A stretch of 64,000 nt of DNA, taken from the NCBI GenBank assembly GCA_015143295.1, contig CM026562.1:16954041-17018040 (forward strand). Reading direction: 5' to 3'. Positions 55,816-64,000 of the stretch are shown piece after piece; position 1 is the stretch's first letter; every line of letters starts with the position of its first letter. The stretch is from Tetracentron sinense. Lineage: Eukaryota; Streptophyta; Magnoliopsida; Trochodendrales; Trochodendraceae. A model generated the notes under the pieces. It was not told where the DNA came from, made no database searches, and saw nothing but the letters and a program-made list of their open reading frames with translations. The translations under genes and the position numbers were made by a program.

Positions 55816-57842
55816 TCTTGCTTGCTTGCCTTGCTTAACTTATGAGCCAGGTATGACATATCGTAGGATATGCCCTACCCTTGACATTCATGCTTGTTTG
55901 ACTTGTGAGCCAGGTATGATATATCCTAGGGATATGCCCTACCCTTGACATTTATGCTTGTTTATTCACATTTCTTATTCGTGTCGTTTTCTTATATACA
56001 TATACTTGAAAAGTCGATTCATACATGCATGTGTACTTGTGGGTGTAGTTTGTAAACATAATAATAATAGCATCGAAAAATTGAGGATAATAGATAGCAT
56101 TTGAACAATTATATGCACATGAGAGATGTAAGGAATTCATAAAGCATATCATCATTTTTACAATTCTTGGGGAAATATCCCTATCTCATATCTCATAGAT
56201 TAGGTTTTACATTTTACACAAGCATTTAATCAAACATCTTACATGCCACGTTTTCTTCATTTTCATTAATTTGTTCTTAGCCATAGGTTTTTATCTCATT
56301 CATGCATTTTATCAAACACATAAAGCACAACTCCTTTCTAACCATTTAATTTCCTCCTTTTATGGTTGTAATTTCATCAACATTCAAGTTTGTTCATTAT
56401 GTATACAATACCCTTCCACCTTTTTCATCACATAACACCCATCATATCCATATGGCATCCATCGCCTTAACCATACATTCCCACATCCATCATTCCTTCT
56501 TTTTCTTAATTAAATTTAGGGATTTATTAAAACAAGTCAAGAAAAGAATGAACTAAAGAAATCTACAAGTATGCTTTTAAAATAAACCTAGGTTATTACT
56601 AAAGTAGTTAGTAGGTTGTACTAACCTTGAATAGGGGAAGAAACCCTTGAAAATGTCAAGGAAGAACGCTGCCGAGCTTGGAGAATGTGCTCCTCACGTG
56701 CTTGAGCCGTGAATTCAGAAATCCAAGCTTTTGGGATGCTCTAGGGTTTCTAAACCCTTGATCTTTCTCCACTTGATGCCCTAGGAGAAAACCCCTTTTC
56801 TCCCCTCTTACTCTCTCTCAAAATATTGCTAAGGGTGTTTGTGAACACCCTTGGCTTGAGCCAACCCTTAAAAATAAGGGTGGAGTGGCCAAAAGACCAA
56901 AAAACCCTTAATAAAATTTCTGCAAAACGCGTAGGACCGATAGATGACCGATCTACCGGTAGTGGACCGATCGATTGGTGCTTATGACCGATCTACCGGT
57001 AGTGGACCGATTGATCGGTGCTTATGACCGATCTACCGGTAGTGGACCGAGCGATCGGTAGTGACCGGTGCTCTGCAAAAATGCGCTTCGGTATTTCGGC
57101 CATAACTTTTGACTCGCTCGTTCGATTTTGACGATTCAATTGCGTTGGATTCATCTTTCAAAGAGGAACAACTTTCATATTTTGTAAAAATTATAATTCT
57201 TCTTTATTGGTGGACCAAAATGCCCCTAAAGCGGACTGGTCTGCAATGGGTTGCGACAGCCCAGATTTGCAACAGTCACTACTTTGGAAATTAGACTTTT
57301 GACTCAACCCCAACTCAAAATCAGGGAAAGTGATCAGCATGAACCTTGAAGTGGGTTCTAGTGCCTTTCCAAAAATTCAATAATCACTCGATTCCGAGTA
57401 ACGATGACTAAACTAGAGCCCTTTAAAGTTGAGGTAAATGCCGAGACATACCTTTTCATCACCTAGAACACCTCGAGTGTTTTCACACTCTTTTCCCTTG
57501 TGTCCAATACCCTACTCACACCTCATAAATCCTTCTCCATAGGTTTTTAACCCACCTCAATGATAATTAAATTCACACCAACATGCGTGAGAGGCTCCGG
57601 CCTCTTTATGCCTCATGCACTAGCACTATTCGCCAACATCCCATTTAAACAGTTAGGATATTTTATACCCTTGATTTTACCCACTTAGAGTATCTTTACA
57701 CTCTTTTTAAGACTCAAACCATGTACCTAAAACCCTCACTTGACTAATCATAATATCAAGAACGAGGCCTTAGGCCTTTACACACACACCATGTAAGGGC
57801 ACTATTCACATGAACAGTGAACTCAATTTCTGGGGCTCTACA

Positions 57843-58007
57843 AATCTCCACAAAGGGTTATGACAGTTCGAGTGGATTAAGCTTCACCTGTGAAAAACTT
57901 TCTCTAAGGTGATATGACTAAAACTCTTATATAATTTGATGCTTTTTATGGTGGTAAGATCTAGGAGATTCAATTTCCGCATAAATTTTTATCCGGATCC
58001 CCCTTCA
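57843..58007 (+). repeat. C2 5' LTR, right part
   Basis: AATCTCCACAAAGGG to CCCCCTTCA matches the last 165 bases of the C1 LTR. Confidence 0.88.
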
Positions 58008-58008
58008 T

Positions 58009-58020
58009 TGGTATCGGAGC
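58009..58020 (+). other. C2 primer-binding site
   Basis: TGGTATCGGAGC, one base off the usual TGGTATCAGAGC, directly after the LTR. Confidence 0.8.
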
Positions 58021-59768
58021 ACATGGTTTGGAGTATTTTTTGTTTATTTTGATAAGGTAATTAAAAGGATGATTTAATTCATAAGATGAATTAATTTAGA
58101 TCTATTTAATATTGCTCGTATTTTTTATTATTTTATTTGTTCATAAGATGAATAAATAAATATTTATTATATTATTGAATGAGATTTGATAATTAAATAA
58201 ATTTGAAAAACTAGTATTATATGTGATATAATTAAATTCAAAACAAAGAGTTTATTTTGAAATTCCTTTTAAATGATTTGATCATTAATTAATAAATCTC
58301 ATGGTGTTTGACACCCTTGCTTAAGCATTCTTGGAGATTAAAGCTTATTTCGATTTAAATTGATTCATAGATTTTCGGATTTGTATTTGATTAGAAGAAT
58401 CGATACAGTTTCGGTATTTTGACCGTAAGTCCGATTTAGGTCTGTCAGGACATCATTTCTAAGCCGTCGAAAAGATCTACAACTTTCGTGAAGAAAGTTT
58501 TTCCAGAATCAATCTTTTTGAGGGTCAAAACTTGAGTCAAAAATCTAATGCGGAAAAATGAGTTTTCTGAATTAATTTTCCAAGAGGCTTTCAAATTTTT
58601 CCTCAATTGCATTATTTGATTATGAAAATTATTTTATGAAAAATATAATTGTTTTATTTTTTCTGGGGTTTCATCTATATAAGATATAGATTTTTATCGG
58701 GCAATTTGATAATTGTTATCAAATTTTAAATTATTTTAAAAATAAGAAAAAGTACTCCATCACCATGTAGCATCTTTTTTTTTTATATGAGATTATAGTT
58801 ATGGGTCATAATATATGATAAATTGTTTATCATTCATGTATTCATACTAGAGGTTAATATGTAGTAGGTTTTGGAAATCTGTAAAGGGCAGATTCATTCG
58901 GTTTCCCTGAAAATGGCGAATAGAATACCAGTTTCCCTAGTGCCATTTAAATTCTATTTAATGCATTAGTGGACATGCTGCGAAGGAGGATGTTGCGATG
59001 TGATCTAGATAAGATGATAAAGGAAGGGATCACGAAGGAGTTTGCGAGGTACCTTTGTTCTTATCACATTCCCTTGCATCCATGCATTTTAATTTATTGA
59101 CCCATAACGATTAATCTTGTATACTAATGTTTTATTATCATAAGATGATAACTACTGTTTATTTATCATGAGATGATATCTGTTTATATGTTTAATTATT
59201 TTGTTGAAATAATTGCTCTTGATATATCATGTGTATATAAGACTGGGGACAATTCCCTAAGTATTATGATCTTCTACCATACACTATGTGATCCTATAGT
59301 GGGGAGTGTGAGTAAGCTGACAAGCCAAAGCCGGGCCCAATCCCTCTCACCTATGAGTGAACATGGTGAAAACTGAATAAGCAAATAGAGGGAGCAATAA
59401 CGCCAAAGCATGAGCTTTCATTAGGTGTTTACTAGGTTCATGGTAGGTGGGCACATGAATAAGAGATATTATACAATAATGCCAAAGCGTGAGTATAACA
59501 TCTCTTGTAGATCAAACAGTAGATCGAATACTCCAGAATTCACAAGATGAGATCTGTGAAATTGGAGAAGATAGTTTTTATCTACCTATTCAAGGTGATT
59601 TGATGATGTGCCCAAAGGTAAGGATCACATTAAGCCAGTGTCTAGGTTTTCGATGCCAATTAATTCTTCCCAAATTGGCAATACCATTAGAAATAGACCC
59701 ATAATCTAATTGGTATTAATGAATACAATAGATCCCTAATACTGTCTTATTTGTCATTTGATTAGATC
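58021..59768 (+). other. C2 untranslated leader
   Basis: About 1.75 kb of AT-rich sequence between primer site and gag. Its second part (from about 59073) matches the C1 leader. Several short frames are present, none of them supported. Confidence 0.7.
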
Positions 59769-60542
59769 ATGACAGGCCTACACCCATTAACTGAAATTCT
59801 TCGTGATGAAAAGTTTGTAGGAACTAACTATGTAGACTGGAAAAGAAAGATAAGAATTGTGTTTGCCGTGGATAACCTTGACCTATGTCTTAAGACACCT
59901 AAGCCCAAAATTCCTCCAGATGCTTCACCGGCCCAAAAGGCTGAGTTACAGCAATGGGAGAGGTCCAATCAGATGACCAAGTGTTACATACTGGCTTCGA
60001 TGTCTAACATTTTGCAAAGCCAGCATGAACACATGGATAAGGCTTCTGACATTTTGCGAAACCTTCATGAGATGTTTGGTGAGCAAAATAGGTCAGCTCG
60101 ACAAGTAAAGTTGAAATCCCTTGTTAACACCAAGATGGCTGAGGGAACTCCAGTCAGGGAACACATCATAAAGATGATGGGATTATTGAATGAACTGGAA
60201 ATTCTTGGTGGAGAGATGGAAGTCATCACTCAAGTTGACACTGTTCTACAGTCACTCCCTCCATCCTTCAATTCGTTCGTGTTAAATTATAACATGAACA
60301 AGAGTGAAATGTCACTAAGTGAGCTTATGAACTCACTTGTGGCTGCAGAAGATTTGATCAAAAAGTCAACTAAAGGTGAAACATTAATCGTCGATAAACC
60401 TGATACCTCCAAGAAATCTAAAAATTTTAGAAAATGGAAGAAAGGCAAAGGAAAGTTTAAAGACAATAGGGGTAAGGCAAGAGTTGCCAAAGGTTCTTCA
60501 GGGATAGCTGGCAAGGAAAACAAAGGCAATGGAAAGTGTTTC
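59769..60542 (+). CDS. gag: C2 gag, open but cut at the zinc knuckle
   Basis: ATG at 59769 (MTGLHPLTEILRDEKFVGTN). An open copia gag with NYVDWKRKIR, LHEMFGEQNRSARQVKLKSL and QSLPPSFNSFVLNYNMNKSE. A lysine-rich stretch follows (KKSKNFRKWKKGKGKFKDNR). It runs to GKCF, the first residues of the CFHCG zinc knuckle, where the G8 LTR starts at 60543. It is the healthiest gag here but lacks nucleic-acid binding and all of pol in the window. Confidence 0.88.
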
Positions 60543-61344
60543 TGTAGAGCCCCGAAAATTTGATTCACTGTTCATGTGAATAGAGCCCTTGTATGGTATG
60601 TGTAAAGGCCTAATGCCTTACATGGTATTCTTAGTATTATGATGAGTCAAGTGAGGGTCTTAGGTATGTATTTGGAGTCTCAAAATGAGAGTATAAAGAT
60701 ACTCTAAATGGTTAAAAACAAGGGTATAAATACCCAAGGTGTTTAATGGGTTGTGAATGAATAGTGTAATGAATAGTGCTAGTGCGCGAGGCATAAGGAG
60801 GCCGGGCCCTCTCATGCATATTGGTGTATGTTAAATGATCACTTAGAAGGATTTAAAAATATATGTGGAATGATTAATGAGGTGTGATATGGTTTTGGAC
60901 CCGAGGGAAAGGAGTGTGAAAACACTCGAAGTGTTCTAGATGTTGAAGAGGTATGTTTCGGCATTTCCCTCAACTTTACGAAGCCTTAGTTTAGGCTCCA
61001 TTGCTCAGAATCAAGTGATTCTTGAGTTTTTGGAGAGGCATGTGAACCCTCTTCGGGGTTCATGTTCATCACTTTCCCTGATTTTGAGCTGGGGTTGAGT
61101 CAAAAGTCCGATTTCCAAAGTCGGGACTGTTGGAAATCTGGACAGTTAAAACCCAGTTTCAGACCAGTAAACTTTAGGGGTAAAATGGTCCAATAATAAA
61201 TATGAATTAGAAGTTGTATGAAACATGAAAGTGGTTCTCCTTTGAAAGAAGAATCCAACGCAAGTTGAATAGTCAAAATCGGACAAGCGAGTCAAACGTT
61301 ATGGCCGAAATACCAAAGCGGGAAAAATCTGGAAAATCATCCTG

Positions 61345-61545
61345 TCAGAGCTACGATCAATCGTAGAAGACCTACGAACGATCGTAGTTACGAACGATCG
61401 TAAAGTTACAGAAATGCTGAAAACTCACTGGAGAAGCTACGATCGATCGTAGGAAGCCTACGAACGATCGTAGAACTCCATAAACTGAGCAAACTTACTG
61501 TAAGACCTACGATCGATCGTAGGAAGCCTACGAACGATCGTAGGT
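61345..61545 (+). repeat. G8 palindrome cluster
   Basis: Perfect 16-base palindromes CTACGATCGATCGTAG occur at least twice, together with several near-palindromes CTACGAACGATCGTAG, about 50-250 bases before the TATA box. Confidence 0.88.
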
Positions 61546-62639
61546 GCGCGAATCAAACTCTTTAGTGCGTGATTTTAGGGTTTTCACCCCTTGGCCTATA
61601 AATAGGGGATCATTTTGGGGGGTTTTGGGTTACCCTAAACCTAGAGAGAGATCTTAGAAGAGAAGGGAAGAGAGTGGAGGATTGCAAGAGGGGTTTTTGG
61701 ATTTGGAGAAGAAGAGCACAAATCGAGCCTTGATCTCGCTCCTACGCGCCATTGGAGCTTGGATCTCCAACATCAAGCTTGGGTTTCGCTTCTACAAGCT
61801 TCGTCAAGCCTTTTCAAGCATTGGATCAAAGGGATTTCATCCCATAAGGTAGATACACTCTACTAGGTTCTAATTTCATAAACCCTTAATGAAAAGCATG
61901 ATTTTCTTGACAAGTATAGTTATATATAGCCTCTTATATGTAAAAATACACTCTTCTAGCAATTGATTTCATGAAACCCTTTCTACATCAAGATAAAATC
62001 CCATGAATGATGGTGTGAATTAAATGTGATGATGTTATGCTTTCAACCAACAAATAAAATATGGTAATTTTTGAGTTGTTCTATATGTTAGTATCCAAGA
62101 TGAAAAGCATGTTAAAAGCAACAAGTTTTGGGAAGAACAAGTAGAAAAACCTTATTTTAAATGTGATTGGAATGGTGTGATGTTATTGTATATGGATTAT
62201 GGTGATGGATGAATTATGTTGAGTATGAGACATATGACCATATGTAAAGGGTTTTCCCTAATGTCTACCATGTTATATCACAACTGCTATACGGACACAT
62301 ATGCATATGCATGATCGAGTTTTTCTAAATTATGGGTATCCCAAAAGAAGAAATACATGTATATAAGATGCAATACAAGAATAAGAAGAAGAAGAGTATA
62401 AGATGCAAATGAACCACACGAAAAGTATAAGATGTAAATGAACCAAATGAATAGTACAAGAAGCATAAGAAGTATAAGAAAAGTACAAGAAGTAAAAAAG
62501 AGGTCTACGGAAAAGTATAAGAAGCACAAGATACATACGGAAAATACAAGAAGCACAAGATGTTACAAGAAATACAAGAAGATGGAAGGTATACGGAAAA
62601 AGCCGACAGGGATGCGACGATAGCAGGCCACCTGAAAGG

Positions 62640-62810
62640 GAAAGGGATACTGGCATCGGACTCCGATGATAGCAGGCCGCCCGGAAGGGAGATGGATACT
62701 GGTCGTCTACCCTTAAGGTAGCCGAAGGTGAGGAGAACATTAGGCCACCCAGCTTACGTGGGTACGGGTACTAGTTGTCCTACTCCGGAGGTAGCAAATG
62801 ATGAATACCA
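62640..62810 (+). repeat. G8 LTR hairpin units
   Basis: CATCGGACTCCGATG, CTACCCTTAAGGTAG and CTACTCCGGAGGTAG are inverted repeats (the second has a one-base bulge) joined by GATAGCAGGCC/GGATACTGG-type sequence. Confidence 0.65.
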
Positions 62811-63093
62811 AGGTATTTTAAATACCCGTATATGCAAAGGTACAAGATGATAAGAAGATGTTTTCGACAAAAGATGATAAGAAGATGTAAAAGACAAAAG
62901 ATGATAAAAAGATGTTTTCCGATAGTATTTTCCGAGATATATGCACATGATATGATTTTGTTTTCCGCGCTCTGATTTCAGGAATGCTTATGAGATGATT
63001 AAATTGTGATATGTACACGTTGTATTCTTGTTTACGATATTACTATCTAGTGGTTTGTATACACTGAGTATTCCATGCTCAGCCGTACATATT

Positions 63094-63232
63094 ATGTTGG
63101 CAGGTCCCTTCGACATTTGTGGCCGAGCGTCCTCAAGAACCATGGGTCGAGGAAGAGTCTGTTGAGAAGGAGGAGACTTGGGGTAGTCTTCAGCAGCAGA
63201 GGGCTCAGGAGGAGCAGAGGGCTTTTGGTTAG
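63094..63232 (+). pseudogene. LTR small frame, G8 copy (frameshift)
   Basis: ATG at 63094 reads MLAGPFDICG. After a one-base shift the next frame reads RPQEPWVEEESVEKEETWGS and a Q/E-rich end at a TAG (63230-63232). Confidence 0.42.
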
Positions 63233-63514
63233 GTGACCCCATCATTAGTGACGAGAGGGAGAGACATGTACATATATTTTGTTGAGCGAGTATGTTCGCT
63301 CTTTATTTTGGGTCATGTATAAACTGAGACATATAGTATTGATAGAAATTTTGTAGTCCGCTTCCACTACCATATATAGATTAGTATTACGCTTCCGCTA
63401 TCACAGGTTTTATATGTTGTACAGGATTCATATGTTATATAAGATGGTTTGGTTATGAGTTCACGTCGCCAAAGTATCCTAACTACTAGGGGGTATTTTG
63501 GGTCATGACCGATT

Positions 63515-63526
63515 TGGTATCAGAGC
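63515..63526 (+). other. G8 primer-binding site and following leader
   Basis: TGGTATCAGAGC. The remaining 63527-64000 is AT-rich leader without a credible gene. Confidence 0.88.
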
Positions 63527-64000
63527 TTAGGCTCTAGATTCCATCGGGCTGGGGTTGTTGTCTTAGGGTAGACATGTCTCCTTCAAGTTGGAGTATGTTC
63601 AAGTTTAGGCATTAAAACGGTATGGGTAGAAGTGATCCTTGAGTTAAACTTAGAGCTTGAAGTTTAGGATAATACAAACGACAAAGTAGATACAAAGTAA
63701 GGATATTAGGTCCATATAGGAAATGGTATTCCAAGTATAGACTACGTGGATACTTCTACTAACTTGAGTCCTAGCTTCGCTAGGTTATTTAGGAATCCCT
63801 ATTTTTGGTATACTATATGTACGGTGTCACATCATGTTTAGGAACCCTGGAGGAAAGAAATAATAATAATACTAATAAAAATAAATGAATAAATATATAT
63901 GTATAATTTTTATCAAGCTCAGGGATGTTTGATGCACGCTTCTAGATACAGATGCGCATTTCTGCAGCATGTTCTAGACACAGTGCTCAGTCCCAATTGA

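Larger units (their letters stand above)
45272..57842 (-). mobile_element. G7: pol-less Tekay-like element with two LTRs and an extra leader fragment, holding S2
   Basis: On the minus strand: LTR (54637-57842), primer-binding site, leader (54636-50774, interrupted by S2), gag (50773-about 49680), spacer, polypurine tract, second LTR (46136-49352), then a second primer-site and leader copy truncated at 45272. No pol is present. The left junction with C2 falls at a CCAA microhomology. The two LTRs differ by roughly 4 percent in the first 250 bases by eye. Confidence 0.87.
54637..57842 (-). repeat. G7 5' LTR (3206 bp)
   Basis: Same borders and layout as the left copy: conserved block 57097-57152, palindromes 56937-57070, hairpin array 55345-55815, GCTGAG stem near 55038. 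The next five bases on the right (AATCT) belong to C2. Confidence 0.9.
43283..60542 (+). mobile_element. C2: Ty1/copia retrotransposon, 5' part, split by G7
   Basis: Plus strand: 5' LTR (43283-45271 and 57843-58007), primer-binding site, a leader of about 1.75 kb and gag to 60542, where G8 interrupts it. G7 splits the LTR, and about 75 bases of C2 LTR are missing at its left junction compared with C1. Its pol and 3' LTR should lie right of the window. Confidence 0.88.
60543..63510 (+). repeat. G8 5' LTR (about 2968 bp)
   Basis: Starts TGTAGAGCCCCG; the end, near GGGTCATGACC, has lost the usual CA. It has the conserved block (61250-61310), a CTACGATCGATCGTAG cluster (61345-61545), a TATAAATA box at 61597-61604 and hairpins at 62640-62810. 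The GCTGAG-type stem at about 63063 begins ACTGAG here, and the small frame is at 63094-63232. The stretch 62340-62600 is a purine-rich, AAGAAG-type repeat. Confidence 0.87.
60543..64000 (+). mobile_element. G8: Tekay-like Ty3/gypsy, 5' LTR and leader
   Basis: Plus strand, inserted in the C2 gag. The LTR runs from 60543 to about 63510, a primer-binding site follows, and the leader runs to the window end without reaching gag. Its lineage is judged from the primer site, the conserved block, the GCTGAG stem and the small frame. Confidence 0.88.

Noticed and set aside
59489..59704. Frame in the C2 leader just before gag
   Set aside because: The matching C1 leader has no equivalent open frame and no known domain is seen.
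62287..62740. Tyrosine/phenylalanine-rich frames opposite the G8 LTR
   Set aside because: They arise from an AAGAAG/ATAAGA purine-rich repeat read on the other strand.

Overview
The window is plant nuclear DNA made entirely of LTR retrotransposons inserted into one another. I found no host gene and no functional tRNA or rRNA gene. The plant call rests on three things: primer-binding sites reading TGGTATCAGAGC, the usual plant initiator-tRNA-Met site; chromodomain-bearing Ty3/gypsy pol of the Tekay/Del kind; and a Tat-type Ty3/gypsy element with a second RNase H and an antisense gene. The species cannot be told. Large LTRs (2.2-3.2 kb) and at least six nesting levels suggest a large, repeat-rich angiosperm genome. 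Labels used: G = Tekay-like gypsy, T = Tat-like gypsy, C = copia, S = solo LTR.

Layout. G1 (1-6112, minus) lies inside G2 (6113-10180, minus). G2 lies inside the leader of copia C1 (10181-16558, plus). C1 lies inside the pol of G3 (16559-21462 and 33637-33675, plus). T1 (21463-33636, minus) lies in the 3' LTR of G3. G3 sits in the reverse transcriptase of G4 (33676-36055, plus). Just after the G4 chromodomain comes G5 (36056-38828, minus). G6 (38829-39481 and 42269-43282, minus) is in the gag of G5. The solo LTR S1 (39482-42263, plus) is in the LTR of G6. Copia C2 (43283-45271 and 57843-60542, plus) is in the leader of G6. G7 (45272-57842, minus) is in the 5' LTR of C2 and itself holds solo LTR S2 (51581-54242, minus). 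G8 (60543-64000, plus) is in the gag of C2. All 64 kb thus grew from G4, of which only about 2.4 kb is visible. The missing halves of G1, G2, C1, G3 and G4 should lie left of the window. Those of G4, G5, G6, C2 and G8 should lie right of it.

Coding state. Nearly every gag and pol frame is broken, mostly by stops explained by G:C to A:T changes. The main intact frame is the 1113-codon RT-RNaseH-RNaseH-integrase part of T1, but its protease has lost the active-site glycine. T1 also carries a three-exon antisense gene. G1 and G2 share a splice donor at one codon between gag and protease, and in G1 the complete GT-AG intron can be read.

The most interesting signals are inside the Tekay-like LTRs. 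(1) Nine LTR copies share a small reading frame of about 30-46 codons with a PWVE-type core, just after a conserved GCTGAG...CTCAGC inverted repeat. (2) Each LTR family has its own array of short hairpin units, and in three families the two arms change together. (3) A conserved block of about 55 bp is followed by a cluster of palindromes whose sequence differs by family while the position stays the same. (4) G5 and G7 go straight from gag to the polypurine tract without pol, so they look like non-autonomous partners of the full elements.
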